Positions 54,414 to 63,815 of a stretch of 64,000 nt of DNA are shown one piece after another. The stretch comes from Guyparkeria sp. SCN-R1 (lineage in GTDB: Bacteria; Pseudomonadota; Gammaproteobacteria; Halothiobacillales; Halothiobacillaceae). Where the stretch lies: the NCBI RefSeq assembly GCF_003932495.1, contig NZ_QZMT01000001.1, forward strand, positions 186,001 through 250,000, read 5' to 3'. A model generated the notes under the pieces. That model made no database searches, was not told the origin of the DNA, and saw only the letters and a list, made by a program, of their open reading frames with translations. A program made the position numbers and the translations under genes. Within the stretch, counting starts at the first letter, position 1, and the number at the start of each line of letters is the position of its first letter.

Positions 54414-55289
54414 ATGAACCGCATCACCCCGACTACCATCGATGACCTGAAATGGGACCTGCGCCAGCGCCTCAAGCTGCTCGAGTGCACTGTGCTGCTC
54501 AACGGCTGGGTGCGCACCCAGGCGCTGACGGAGAGTTTCGGCATCAGCCGGGCGCAGGCCTCCAAGGATTTCGCCGTCTACCAGGCACTCGCCCCGGACA
54601 ACCTGGTTTACAACCGTTCGCAGAAGTACTACGAGCCCGGTGATCGCTTTGCCGCGCTGCTGCTATCGGGGCGGACGTCCGAGTTGCTGGACGTGCTGGC
54701 CGCCTTGCCGGGGGAGGACCGGCCGGTAGTCGCGCTGGCGGCGGCCGGGCCGAACGTGGAACTGCTGCGGCCGCTCGAACGCGAACTGGACCTGGGCATC
54801 CTGCGCGTGGTGTCGGCGGCGGCCAGCAACGGCCACCGGCTGCGCGTGGATTACCAGTCGATGCGCCGACCGCATCCGCGACCGATCGAGTTATCCCCGC
54901 ACACGCTGGTCTACAGCGGCTTTCGCTGGCACCTGCGGGCGTTCAGCCACGAACACGGCGAGTACCGCGATTTTGTATTGGCACGGATGGGGAATGCCGA
55001 GGCCCTGCCGGACCGGCCGGGCGCACCGCGGGACGACGATGCCGACTGGTTCGAGGAAGTGACGTTGCGGGTCGGGGTGCATCCCGACCTGGCGCCGGCC
55101 CAGCAGGCGGTGATCGCCGCGGATTACGGCATGGTCAATGGCGAGCGCCGTGTGACCGTGCGCCGTGCATTGCTGCCTTACCTGTTGCGTTTGATGCAGA
55201 TCGAGCCCGAGCGGGAACACTCCGACCCGGTGGTTCAGCAGATCCGCCTGCTCAATCCCGAGGTGGTGGCCAGGAACGGTTGGGACTGA
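54414..55289 (+). CDS. WYL-domain transcriptional regulator (CapW/BrxR-like)
   Basis: About 291 aa from ATG 54414; ATG 54405 is in frame but has GGAG only one base upstream. N-terminal winged HTH (LKLLECTVLLNGWVRTQAL; FGISRAQASKDFAVYQAL), central WYL domain (about 130-215; LRVDYQSMRRP, FRWHLRAFSHE) and a C-terminal WCX-like region. This is the architecture of BrxR/CapW repressors, often located beside phage-defence systems. Here only a small unknown gene is divergent. The palindrome between them suggests autoregulation. Converges with the GGDEF-like gene. Confidence 0.85.
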   Translation: MNRITPTTIDDLKWDLRQRLKLLECTVLLNGWVRTQALTESFGISRAQASKDFAVYQALAPDNLVYNRSQKYYEPGDRFAALLLSGRTSELLDVLAALPGEDRPVVALAAAGPNVELLRPLERELDLGILRVVSAAASNGHRLRVDYQSMRRPHPRPIELSPHTLVYSGFRWHLRAFSHEHGEYRDFVLARMGNAEALPDRPGAPRDDDADWFEEVTLRVGVHPDLAPAQQAVIAADYGMVNGERRVTVRRALLPYLLRLMQIEPEREHSDPVVQQIRLLNPEVVARNGWD

Positions 55290-55292
55290 GGC

Positions 55293-56678
55293 TCAAGTCG
55301 GTCCGATTCTCTGGCAGCGGTTTCCGCCCTGGGCCTTGGCGTGCTGCAAGGCCTCCAGCGCGTGGCGGTAGGCTTCTTCGGAGGTCTGGCCGATCTCCAG
55401 TTCGGTCACACCGCAGGATAGGGTGAGCGACAGGCTCTTGCTGCCATGGCGCAGTCGCGTGCGCATCACGCGCGTCCGGATCGCCTCGGCCAGTTCCAAG
55501 GCAGCATCGCCGTCCTGTTCCTTGGTCAGGATGGCGAACTCGTCGGGGCCGATGCGGGCGAAGTAGTCGCTGTAGTGGATCATCCGCGAGATCGTCTGCA
55601 CCAGCACGATCAGGATCTTGTCGGCCGTCTGCTGGCCGTGGCTCTTGGCGACTTTTTTCAGGTGGTCGATGTCGACGAACAGCATCGAGAGGGGTGGCCG
55701 ACCGGGCCGCAGTCGCGCCACTTCGTTGCGTAGCTGCTGCTCGAAGGCAAAGGCATTTGGCAGGGCGGTCAGCGTGCAGCGGTTACGATCGCCACACTGC
55801 TCTTTGAGCTTGTTCTCTTGCATCTGTGCCCGCTTGATTACCGTCGTGAGGTAACCGCGCAGGCGCAGGTTCTGGCTCTCGAATTCCGCCAGTCGTCGAC
55901 CCTCTGTCTCGTGGAATTCCCGCACCTTGCCGTGCAGCTGTTCGATCTGGTCGCGGACGGTCTGCTTGATGGTGTCGATGTCCTCGGCCTCCTCGATCTG
56001 CTTTTTCAGCTTGCCGACGCTGCGCCCGAGCATGTTGTCGAAGCGCCTGAGCTTGCCGCGGCGCTCCTCGGCCTGCTTGCCCTGGTGAAACGCGTCCTCC
56101 TCGATTCGCTGTACCGAGGCCTTAATCTCGTCGAGAAACAGGGTCAGCTCGGTCTTCTCCTGCTCGATCATCTGGCGCATCTCGTTGATCAACGCCACGG
56201 TGCGGTCGATCACGAGGCTGGGGTGGGCGTCGAACTGGTGGGCGGCGATCGCATCGAGTAGCTGGCGGCGGTGGCTTTCCAGCGGACCGATAAAGGCGAT
56301 GCCCTCGAGCATCTGCGGAACGAACTCGCGGACGAACAGCTTGCGCTGGTATTCGGCACGTGAGTTGTCGGGTTTCTCGTCGGCGGGTGCCGCGTTGTCG
56401 CGGCCGCTTTCCAGCTCCCGCAGGCGTTGCGAGAGCTGCTCGATGTCGACCTGCAGGCGGTCGAGCGGAAAGTCGGCATCGGCCTGGCGGCTGACATGGC
56501 CACGGATGCGATTGCACAACGGCACGAGGCTGGGGTAGGCCTTCTCCACCGCGATCAGGGTGCGGCTGACGGTCAGCTTGAACAGCTTGACCAGGCGCAG
56601 GTCGTGGTCCTCCAGGCGGGTGAATTCCCGGAGCATGCGCTCGTAGCTTTTACGATAGAAGTCGCTCGACTCCGCCAT
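55293..56678 (-). CDS. GGDEF-domain protein with degenerate GPDEF motif
   Basis: 461 aa, cytosolic: no membrane segment. Residues 1-300 are largely coiled coil (KQAEERRGKLRRFDNMLGRS; EQLHGKVREFHETEGRRL), then a GGDEF fold (about 305-460; NAFAFEQQLRNEVARL, LFVDIDHLKKV). The signature reads RIGPDEFAIL, so the first Gly of GGDEF is kept and the second is Pro; activity as a diguanylate cyclase is doubtful, and it may be a sensor or scaffold. It converges with the WYL gene 3 bases away. Confidence 0.82.
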   Translation of the reverse strand: MAESSDFYRKSYERMLREFTRLEDHDLRLVKLFKLTVSRTLIAVEKAYPSLVPLCNRIRGHVSRQADADFPLDRLQVDIEQLSQRLRELESGRDNAAPADEKPDNSRAEYQRKLFVREFVPQMLEGIAFIGPLESHRRQLLDAIAAHQFDAHPSLVIDRTVALINEMRQMIEQEKTELTLFLDEIKASVQRIEEDAFHQGKQAEERRGKLRRFDNMLGRSVGKLKKQIEEAEDIDTIKQTVRDQIEQLHGKVREFHETEGRRLAEFESQNLRLRGYLTTVIKRAQMQENKLKEQCGDRNRCTLTALPNAFAFEQQLRNEVARLRPGRPPLSMLFVDIDHLKKVAKSHGQQTADKILIVLVQTISRMIHYSDYFARIGPDEFAILTKEQDGDAALELAEAIRTRVMRTRLRHGSKSLSLTLSCGVTELEIGQTSEEAYRHALEALQHAKAQGGNRCQRIGPT

Positions 56679-57009
56679 CCCATGTCCCCGGAAAATCGTG
56701 CCCGTTGGTTATCGATAGTTCGACGAACCAGTTTTCGGGGCCAATTTACCCCACTGCCTTGCTCGGAGAAAGAATAACGTCAGCCGACCGGGTAACGCTG
56801 GCAGTGACGGCGTGTCGATGCGCGGCCGGCCGTCCCCTCTTCGCGGACAACCCTGTTTCCGTTGTGGGTGATATTGAATTCCCAACGCACCTCATTAACT
56901 AATGGCGAGCTAATAACCTGTTGATTTATGGGGAGGTATCCGCGTTGTAATCCCGGCGTTCCCGGCTATAACAATGGGGTATGTCCACATAAAAAAGGGG
57001 GAACCCGAG
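56679..57009 (+). other. Divergent interval between the GPDEF gene and the GlcG/HbpS gene
   Basis: About 330 bases with no convincing gene. For the rightward gene TTGTAA (56945-56950) and TATAAC (56967-56972) form a promoter with a 16-base spacer; start expected near 56979. An open frame in 56705-56902 has no ribosome site or family resemblance. Confidence 0.5.
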
Positions 57010-57510
57010 ATGAGCAAGGTACGCAATACGATTTTTGCCGGCACGGCACTGATGATCACCGCCACGCCGCTGCATGCCGCCGAGGGTACGTTCGACACGC
57101 CGGCCGTGGTTCCCGAGGTGGCCGTCAAGGCCGTTGCGGCGGCCGTGGAGGCCTGTCGTGAGCGGAACGCCCAGGTCACCGCCGTGGTCGTGGGGCCGGA
57201 CGGTACGGCCCAGGCACTCAAGCGCGACCGCTATGCCGGGCCGCACTCGGTGGAAACGGCCCAGAGCAAGGCCTGGACGGCGGTGAGCTTCCGCACCGAT
57301 ACCATCGAGTTGCACGGGACCAGCAAGCCCGGGGACGAGAGTTACGGCATCCAGCACCTTGACGGGGTGACGGTGCTTGGCGGTGGCAAGCAGATTACCT
57401 CCGACGGGCGTATCGTCGGCGGGATTGGCGTGTCCGGTTCGCCAAGCGGCAGCATCGATGACGAGTGTGCCGCGGCCGGTATCGAGGCAATCCAGGACGA
57501 ACTGCTCTAA
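57010..57510 (+). CDS. Exported GlcG/HbpS family haem-binding protein
   Basis: 166 aa from ATG 57010, preceded by GGGGGAA. A signal peptide (IFAGTALMITATPLHA) exports it. The single GlcG/HbpS domain is recognised by VVVGPDGTAQALKRDRYAGPHSVETAQSKAWTAVSF and the Gly-rich VGGIGVSGSPSGSIDDECAAAGI. HbpS binds and degrades haem and protects against oxidative stress in Streptomyces; other members bind corrinoids or act in glycolate operons. No glc genes are near. Its own promoter and terminator make it monocistronic. Confidence 0.85.
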   Translation: MSKVRNTIFAGTALMITATPLHAAEGTFDTPAVVPEVAVKAVAAAVEACRERNAQVTAVVVGPDGTAQALKRDRYAGPHSVETAQSKAWTAVSFRTDTIELHGTSKPGDESYGIQHLDGVTVLGGGKQITSDGRIVGGIGVSGSPSGSIDDECAAAGIEAIQDELL

Positions 57511-57816
57511 GAGCAACCGTCATGGCACCTGTCCCGTCATCTCATCGCGGTGGGGTGATTGGGTAGCGAAAACGTCCCTTCCCGGGGCGTTTTTTTGTTG
57601 CTGGCCCAAGGCTGCGCCACAGGATAAGGAGTCAAGTCGTCTCCCCCAGATCATTCGCCTGCGAGCCCTGATGCCTGCTGGCTGGGAAACGTGCGATTAT
57701 CGTCTAGAGGAGTCCGTGCCGGACAAACCGGCTCGTTTTGACGGGGAAGCCCGTCGGATCAGCTCCTCGCGCATGATGGATATGCTTGAATCGCCTTAGG
57801 GCAAGGAGCCTGTTGC
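57511..57816 (+). other. Interval between the GlcG/HbpS gene and yhiI
   Basis: About 305 bases. It holds the terminator at 57569-57596. From 57600 to 57816 I see no gene or clear promoter; AAGGAG just before 57817 is the ribosome site of yhiI. Confidence 0.5.
57569..57596 (+). terminator. Rho-independent terminator
   Basis: AAAACGTCCC (57569-57578) pairs with 57584-57593 (one T-G pair), loop of five bases, followed by a run of seven T (57590-57596, overlapping the stem base). It ends the GlcG/HbpS transcript. Confidence 0.85.
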
Positions 57817-58893
57817 ATGTCACCGATTCGTCGACGCTGGCTAATCCGCATAATCGCCATTGCCTTGGTGTTGGCTTTCCTTGGCTGGTGGGCCTGGCAG
57901 CAGTTGACCGTGGTGGACGAGTATCCCGGTCTTGCCAGCGGCAATGGGCGGATCGAGGCGGTGGAGATCGATATCGCGGCGAAGGTGCCCGGACGGGTGG
58001 AATCGATCCATGTCGATGAGGGCGAGTTCGTCACCACCGGACAGCCGGTCGCCGCCATGGATACGCGTACGCTTGATGCCGAGCTCCATCAGGCCGAGGC
58101 ACGCCTGCGTCAGGCGAGTAGCGACGTGGTGACCGCGCGCAGTCAGGTGGCTCAGCGCGAGGCGGAGAAGGCCGCGGCCGAATCGCTGCTGGCCCAGCGC
58201 CAGGCGGAGCTGGATATCGCCGAGAAGCGCTTGGCGCGCACCTCGCAGTTGGTCAAGAGTGGCTCGGTTTCCCGGCAGGACGTGGACAACGACGAGGCGC
58301 GGGTGAAGGGCGCGGCGGCCGCGGTCAGTGCCGCACGTGCCCAGATCGCCGCGGCCGAGGCGGGCATCGCCACGGCCCGGGCGCAGGTGGTTGGTACCGA
58401 GGAAGCCGTCTCCGCGGCGCGGGCGACCATCGAACGTATTGAGGCCGACATCGCCGACAGCACGCTCCACGCCCCGCGCGACGGGCGCATCCAATATCTC
58501 GTCGCCCAACCGGGAGAGGTGGTCGGTGCCGGTGGCCGGGTGATGAACATGGTCGATCTCAAGGACGTCTATATGACGTTCTTCCTGCCGACCGATGTGG
58601 TCGGTCGTATCGGGCTGGGTAGCGAGGCACGGCTGGTGATCGATGCCGCCCCGCAATACGTCATCCCGGCGCGGATCTCGTACATCAGCGACGTGGCACA
58701 GTTCACCCCCAAGACGGTAGAGACCCGGGTCGAGCGCCAGAAGCTGATGTTCCGCGTGCGTGCCCGCCTGCCGGTGGATCTGCTCGAACGATACATTGTC
58801 CAGGTGAAGACCGGCCTGCCTGGGATGGCGTGGGTACGCCTCGATGACGAGCAGCCCTGGCCCGAGCATCTCAAGGTACGGGTGCCCGACTGA
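57817..58893 (+). CDS. yhiI: HlyD/EmrA-type membrane fusion protein (YhiI-like)
   Basis: 358 aa. One N-terminal membrane anchor (about 8-28), a biotinyl-lipoyl-like half ([40 protein letters not shown]) split by a long alpha-helical hairpin rich in Ala/Gln/Arg (about 80-210), then a beta-barrel domain. It links an inner-membrane ABC exporter to the outer membrane. AAGGAG is 8 bases before the ATG, and the stop overlaps the rbbA start (TGATG). E. coli yhiI-rbbA-yhhJ has the same order. Confidence 0.92.
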   Translation: MSPIRRRWLIRIIAIALVLAFLGWWAWQQLTVVDEYPGLASGNGRIEAVEIDIAAKVPGRVESIHVDEGEFVTTGQPVAAMDTRTLDAELHQAEARLRQASSDVVTARSQVAQREAEKAAAESLLAQRQAELDIAEKRLARTSQLVKSGSVSRQDVDNDEARVKGAAAAVSAARAQIAAAEAGIATARAQVVGTEEAVSAARATIERIEADIADSTLHAPRDGRIQYLVAQPGEVVGAGGRVMNMVDLKDVYMTFFLPTDVVGRIGLGSEARLVIDAAPQYVIPARISYISDVAQFTPKTVETRVERQKLMFRVRARLPVDLLERYIVQVKTGLPGMAWVRLDDEQPWPEHLKVRVPD

Positions 58894-61634
58894 TGGCAAG
58901 CCCCGCACCGGTTGCCCGGTTGCGCGGGGTCGGCCTGCGCTACGGCGAGACGGTGGCGCTCGACGGAATCGACCTCGATATCCCCGCCGGGCAGATGGTC
59001 GGGCTGATCGGACCGGACGGTGTGGGCAAGTCCAGCCTGCTCGCGCTGGTCGCCGGGGCCCGCGCGATCCAGTCCGGGACGATCGAGGTGCTCGGTGGCG
59101 ACATCGGGCGGGCGCGCTTTCGTGGACAGGTCAGCCCGCGCATCGCCTACATGCCGCAGGGGCTGGGTCGCAATCTCTACCCGACCCTGTCGGTGTTCGA
59201 GAACGTCGATTTCTTCGGTGGGTTGTTCGGACATGCCCCGGCAGAGCGCCGGCGGCGCATCGCCGAGCTGCTGGAGGCCACCGGCCTGGCCCCGTTTGCC
59301 GACCGACCGGTGGGCAAGCTCTCCGGCGGCATGAAACAGAAGCTTGGCCTGTGCTGTGCGCTGATCCATTCGCCGGATCTGTTGATCCTTGACGAGCCCA
59401 CCACCGGCGTCGACCCGCTTTCACGCCGCCAGTTCTGGCGCCTGATCGAACGTATCCGCGCCCAGCACGACGGCATGAGCGTGCTGGTGGCAACCGCCTA
59501 CATGGAAGAGGCCGAACGCTTCGACTGCCTGGTGGCGATGAATGCCGGCCGGGTGCTGGCGACGGGGGCGCCCGAGGCCTTGCTGGAACAGACGGGACGG
59601 GAGACGCTGGAGGCGGCCTTCATTTCGCTGCTGCCGGCGGGTGCTCATCACGAGCATCGCCCGGTCGACCACAGCGCGCACCCGGACACGAACACCGCTC
59701 CGGTGGCCATCGAGGCCCAGGGGCTGACCAAGCGCTTCGGTGCCTTCACCGCGGTCGAGGACGTCAGTTTTTCCATTCCCCGCGGCGAGATCTTCGGCTT
59801 TGTCGGCTCGAACGGTTGCGGCAAGACCACCACCATGAAGATGCTTACCGGCCTGCTGCCGGCAAGCGAGGGCGAGGCCCGGCTGTTCGGCCACCGCCTC
59901 GACCCGCATGATCTCGCCACCCGCCACCGGGTCGGTTACATGACCCAGGGGTTTTCCCTCTACGGCGAGCTGAGCGTGCGGCAGAACCTCGAGCTGCATG
60001 CCCGGCTGTTTGGCTTGGCCGGCTCGGCAGTCGATGCGCGGGTGGACGCGGTGGCCGGTCGTTTCGGTCTCGATCGTGTCATGGACGCGCTGCCGGACGA
60101 GCTGCCCCTGGGCGAGCGCCAGCGTCTGTCGCTGGCCGTGGCACTGGTGCACGAGCCCGAGATCCTGATCCTCGACGAGCCCACCTCGGGCGTCGATCCG
60201 ATAGCCCGCGACGCCTTCTGGCGCATCCTGATCGAGCTGGCCCGCGACGAGCAGGTGACGATCTTCATTTCGACGCACTTCATGAACGAGGCCGAGCGCT
60301 GCGATCGACTCTCGCTCATGCATGCCGGTCGCGTGTTGGTCACGGGCACGCCCGATGAGGTGATCGCCTCCCGCGGGGCGATCGACCTGGAGGAGGCCTT
60401 CATCGGCTATCTCGAGGAGGCCTCCGAACGGGAGGACGTGGCTGGAACGCAAACGGGCGACGAATCGGTGGAGACGGCCGTTGGCGAGGCCTCTGCCGGA
60501 TCGGTGGCGTTCAGTCCCCGGCGGCTGGCGTCTTACGCACGCCGTGAGGGGCGCGAGCTCACGCGCGACCCCATCCGCCTGACCCTTGCTGCCGTTGGCA
60601 CCCTGTTGTTGATGTTGGTGCTCGGCTACGGGATGAACATGGATGTCGAGGATCTGACCTTCGCCGTGCTCGATCGCGACAACACCACGGTCAGTCGCGA
60701 CTACGTCGCCGGGTTGTCGGGGTCGCGCTATTTCACCGAACACGCGCCGGTGGCCAGCTACGCCGAGCTCGATCGCCGCATGCGCTCGGGCGAACTGGGA
60801 CTGGTGATCGAGATTCCGCCCGGCTTTGCCCGTGACCTCGCCCGAGGCACGGCGGTCGAGGTAGGGGCCTGGGTCGACGGGGCGATGCCGACCCGGGCCG
60901 AGACCCTGGCGGGCTATGCCCAGGGCATGCATCAGCACTGGCTGACGATGCGGGCGCGTGAGCGTCTCGGCGAGTCGGCCTTGGCCGTTCCGGCGTCGAT
61001 CGAACCGCGCTTTCGCTACAACCCGGACGTGAAAAGCCTGCCGGCGATGGTGCCGGCAATGATCCCGCTGCTACTGATGCTGATCCCCGCCATCCTGAGT
61101 GCGTTGTCGGTGGTGCGCGAGAAGGAGTTGGGGTCGATCGTGAATTTTTATGTCACCCCGGTCACGCGTCTGGAGTTCCTGCTCGGCAAGCAATTGCCCT
61201 ACGTGGTGCTCGCGATGAGCAACTACCTGTTGCTGGTCGTGCTGGCGGTGTTCGTCTTCGGCGTGCCGATCACCGGCAGCTTCCTTGCCCTGAGCCTGGC
61301 TGCCCTGTTGTACGTGTTCGCTTCGACGGCCCTGGGACTGTTGATCTCCACTTTCGTAAAGAGCCAGCTGGCGGCCATTTTCGGCACAGCGATCCTCACC
61401 ATGATCCCCTCGGCGCAGTATTCGGGGCTGATCGACCCGGTCACCTCGCTGGAGGGGCTGGGCGCGGTGATCGGTCAGGTGTTTCCGGCGACGCACTTCG
61501 TCACCATCGCGCGCGGCACGTTCTCCAAGGCACTGGGCTTCGAGGATCTGGCCGGTTCGTTTTTGCCGTTGTTGCTGGCCGGGCCGGTGATGATCGCGAT
61601 CGCCATCCTCTTGCTGAGAAAACAGGAGCGTTAG
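58893..61634 (+). CDS. rbbA: RbbA-type ABC transporter, two ATPase domains plus permease
   Basis: 913 aa, close to E. coli RbbA (911). First ATPase: [47 protein letters not shown]. Second ATPase: [37 protein letters not shown]; its signature reads LPLGERQRL rather than LSGGQ, so one composite site is degenerate. From about 540 an ABC-2 permease follows (about 6 helices; [20 protein letters not shown]). E. coli RbbA was described as ribosome-associated; export with YhiI and YhhJ is the more obvious role from gene order. Coupled to yhiI. Confidence 0.93.
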   Translation: MASPAPVARLRGVGLRYGETVALDGIDLDIPAGQMVGLIGPDGVGKSSLLALVAGARAIQSGTIEVLGGDIGRARFRGQVSPRIAYMPQGLGRNLYPTLSVFENVDFFGGLFGHAPAERRRRIAELLEATGLAPFADRPVGKLSGGMKQKLGLCCALIHSPDLLILDEPTTGVDPLSRRQFWRLIERIRAQHDGMSVLVATAYMEEAERFDCLVAMNAGRVLATGAPEALLEQTGRETLEAAFISLLPAGAHHEHRPVDHSAHPDTNTAPVAIEAQGLTKRFGAFTAVEDVSFSIPRGEIFGFVGSNGCGKTTTMKMLTGLLPASEGEARLFGHRLDPHDLATRHRVGYMTQGFSLYGELSVRQNLELHARLFGLAGSAVDARVDAVAGRFGLDRVMDALPDELPLGERQRLSLAVALVHEPEILILDEPTSGVDPIARDAFWRILIELARDEQVTIFISTHFMNEAERCDRLSLMHAGRVLVTGTPDEVIASRGAIDLEEAFIGYLEEASEREDVAGTQTGDESVETAVGEASAGSVAFSPRRLASYARREGRELTRDPIRLTLAAVGTLLLMLVLGYGMNMDVEDLTFAVLDRDNTTVSRDYVAGLSGSRYFTEHAPVASYAELDRRMRSGELGLVIEIPPGFARDLARGTAVEVGAWVDGAMPTRAETLAGYAQGMHQHWLTMRARERLGESALAVPASIEPRFRYNPDVKSLPAMVPAMIPLLLMLIPAILSALSVVREKELGSIVNFYVTPVTRLEFLLGKQLPYVVLAMSNYLLLVVLAVFVFGVPITGSFLALSLAALLYVFASTALGLLISTFVKSQLAAIFGTAILTMIPSAQYSGLIDPVTSLEGLGAVIGQVFPATHFVTIARGTFSKALGFEDLAGSFLPLLLAGPVMIAIAILLLRKQER

Positions 61635-61904
61635 GGAGCCTCTATACGGATGCCATACCGCTCTGCGCGCCTTGAGCCGGGTAGATGCAAGGCGACCGTC
61701 CGCCGCGGAAGAGTTATTCTCTTTCCAAGGACGGCAACGCCGCAGATGCCCGGCTCAAGGCGTGCCCTGCGGGGCCTGGCGAGTCCCCCGTGCTCCGCGT
61801 TGCGATGTCTTCACGTGGCCACCGGCACGCCGGCGACATCGCGCCTTGATCACGAACGACTCGCTAGGCCAGAGTGGCATGGCATCCGTATAGAGGCTCC
61901 CTAA
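61631..61904. mobile_element. MITE-like element (274 bp) between rbbA and yhhJ
   Basis: Perfect 26-bp terminal inverted repeats (61631-61656 and 61879-61904), with a second perfect internal inverted repeat of 14 bp (CGCCTTGAGCCGGG at 61668-61681, complement at 61749-61762). The left repeat contains the rbbA stop codon and the right one ends 3 bases before the yhhJ ATG. No transposase is encoded; an open frame spanning the element is only a by-product. No clear target duplication. A related short copy is at 53836-53894. Confidence 0.8.
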
Positions 61905-61907
61905 GGC

Positions 61908-63026
61908 ATGTGGCGCAATATCTGGTATCTGGGCCTGAAGGAATTTCGCAGCCTGTGGCGCGACACCATCATGCTGGTTCTGATCGTCTTTGCCTTCTCG
62001 CTCGCGATCTACACCGCCGCCACCGCCATGCCGGAAACCCTCAACAAGGCACCGATCGCGATCGTCGACGAGGACCGCTCGCCGCTTTCGATGCGCATTG
62101 CCGATGCCTTCTACCCGCCGTCGTTCCTGCCCCCGCGCCTGATTTCCGCCGTCGAGATGGACGAGCGCATGGACGCCGGGCTCGACACCTTCGCCCTGCA
62201 CATCCCGGCGGGCTTTCAGCGCGACGTGCTGGCCGGCCGGAGCCCGACGATCCAGTTGAACGTCGATGCCACCCGCATGAGTCAGGCCTTTGTCGGCAGT
62301 GGCTATATCCAGGCGATCGTCCAGGGCGAGATCCAGACCTTTCTGGCGGGGACCCGCCAGGCCGCAGCCCCGGCGGTCGAACTGGTCTGGCGGGCCCGCT
62401 TCAATCCGGAACTGCAGGCATCGTGGTTCGGCGCGGTGATGGAGCTGATCAACAACATCACCATGCTGGCGATCGTGCTCACCGGTGCGGCGCTGCTGCG
62501 TGAACGCGAGCACGGCACGGTCGAGCACCTGCTGGTCATGCCGGTCACGCCGTTCGAGATCATGGCCAGCAAGATTTGGTCGATGACGGTGGTCGTGCTG
62601 GTGGCCGCGACGTTCTCCCTGACTATCGTCGTGCAGGGGCTGTTGGCCATCCCGATCGAGGGGTCCGTGATGCTGTTCCTTGCCGGGGCGTTGCTGCACC
62701 TTTTCGCGACCACCTCGCTGGGGATCTTTCTGGCGACCATCGCCCGCTCGATGCCTCAGTTCGGGCTGCTGATCCTGATGGTACTGCTGCCGCTGCAGAT
62801 CCTTTCCGGCGGGATGACCCCGGCCGAAAGCTTGCCCGACTGGATACGCCTGTTGATGCAGGCCGCTCCGACGCTCCACTTCGTCGCCATGGCGCAGGCG
62901 GTGCTCTACCGCGGGGCGGGATTCGACGTGGTCTGGCCGCAATTCGCCGCGCTGGCGGCTATCGGCGGCGTGCTGTTCATGCTCTCGCTGGCACGTTTTC
63001 GACGGATGTTGGCCTCGTTGGGGTGA
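61908..63026 (+). CDS. yhhJ: ABC-2 type permease (YhhJ-like)
   Basis: 372 aa (E. coli YhhJ 374). One N-terminal helix (about 20-42), a periplasmic stretch with the family phrase APIAIVDEDRSPLSMRIADAF, then five to six helices ending LARFRRMLASLG. It pairs with the permease half of RbbA. CTAAGG 6-3 bases before the ATG comes from the right end of the inserted MITE-like element, so translation initiation may have been rebuilt by the insertion. Third gene of the yhiI operon. Confidence 0.92.
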   Translation: MWRNIWYLGLKEFRSLWRDTIMLVLIVFAFSLAIYTAATAMPETLNKAPIAIVDEDRSPLSMRIADAFYPPSFLPPRLISAVEMDERMDAGLDTFALHIPAGFQRDVLAGRSPTIQLNVDATRMSQAFVGSGYIQAIVQGEIQTFLAGTRQAAAPAVELVWRARFNPELQASWFGAVMELINNITMLAIVLTGAALLREREHGTVEHLLVMPVTPFEIMASKIWSMTVVVLVAATFSLTIVVQGLLAIPIEGSVMLFLAGALLHLFATTSLGIFLATIARSMPQFGLLILMVLLPLQILSGGMTPAESLPDWIRLLMQAAPTLHFVAMAQAVLYRGAGFDVVWPQFAALAAIGGVLFMLSLARFRRMLASLG

Positions 63027-63044
63027 GCCGCTGACGGGGTAGTG

Positions 63045-63599
63045 TCAGTCGAGCTCGGCGATCAGCGTGTCGATGCAATGCCAGACGTGCCGGCGCAGCA
63101 CCGGGTGGCCACGGTTCAGTCGTCGAACCAAGCTGGCCTTTTCCTGCAGATAGGTGGGTGAAAAGCTCGGGTCGTGCCGGGCGATCGACTGCACGTTGTG
63201 CAAGACGTCGGCGTACTTGATCGTCTGGGCGCGCGGCTCGGCACGGGCGACATGGTCGTGATCGATCTGCTTGCGACTCGATCGGTCGCCGTCGGTCGCG
63301 CTGGCCTGATTGGTCAGCGAGAGCACCATCCGCACCACCGAACTCGGCATCTCGCGGGCGAGATCGGCGGCGGTAACCGGCGTGTCCTCGACGACGTCGT
63401 GGAGCAGGGCGGCTGCGAGTACCAGCGGGTCGGGATTGAAGGGGGCGACCGTCTGGGCGACGGCAATCGGGTGCGTGACGAACGGTTCATGGGTGTAGCG
63501 GCGCACCTGGCCCTCGTGGGCCTCGGTAGCGATCGCCAGGGCGTGACGAACCACGAGTGAGGGGTGATGGGCGAAGGTGTGGGCGTGAGGCGTGGTCAT
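63045..63599 (-). CDS. HD-domain hydrolase of the RelA/SpoT hydrolase type
   Basis: About 184 aa from ATG 63599; a GTG at 63647 would add 16 residues, and neither has a clear ribosome site. HD motifs in order: RYTHEPFVTHPIAVAQTV (His), LAAALLHDVVEDT (His-Asp), and KYADVLHNVQSIARHD near the end (Asp). This is the pattern of the (p)ppGpp hydrolase half of SpoT/MESH1, as a stand-alone small enzyme. It may hydrolyse (p)ppGpp or another nucleotide. Converges with yhhJ. Confidence 0.82.
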   Translation of the reverse strand: MTTPHAHTFAHHPSLVVRHALAIATEAHEGQVRRYTHEPFVTHPIAVAQTVAPFNPDPLVLAAALLHDVVEDTPVTAADLAREMPSSVVRMVLSLTNQASATDGDRSSRKQIDHDHVARAEPRAQTIKYADVLHNVQSIARHDPSFSPTYLQEKASLVRRLNRGHPVLRRHVWHCIDTLIAELD

Positions 63600-63720
63600 C
63601 GTGGCGAAGGTGTCGTGAAGGCGTTCTGGGTGGCTGGCGTCTGGCACTCAACGTGGAAGGCCGCAAGTGTGCCCGCCGAAACAACCACGCTCAAGCCGTT
63701 CGTCCTGGCGCCGACCCTGA

Positions 63721-63787
63721 GTGCACCGATGGTGCACCACGATGGATTGCATGTCCGGTTGGTCGTATCGTAGGTGCTAGGTATATA
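63721..63787 (+). promoter_or_regulatory. Promoter and palindrome before the last gene
   Basis: TTGGTC (63759-63764) and TATATA (63782-63787) with a 17-base spacer. Upstream is a palindrome GTGCACC-GAT-GGTGCAC (63721-63737), a possible activator site. Confidence 0.45.
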
Positions 63788-63815
63788 CGCCCAATCACAA
63801 CCAGCGAGTGTCGCC

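Noticed and set aside
58893-61634. Two separate ABC ATPase genes
   Set aside because: One continuous 913-codon frame matches the length and domain order of RbbA; no frameshift or internal stop.
61650-61904. 84-codon frame within the MITE-like element
   Set aside because: It only reflects the element sequence; no ribosome site and no transposase motif.
63721-63737. NtrC-type site before the last gene
   Set aside because: NtrC sites have TGCACC-N5-GGTGCA; here the centre is 3 bases and no sigma-54 -24/-12 box follows.
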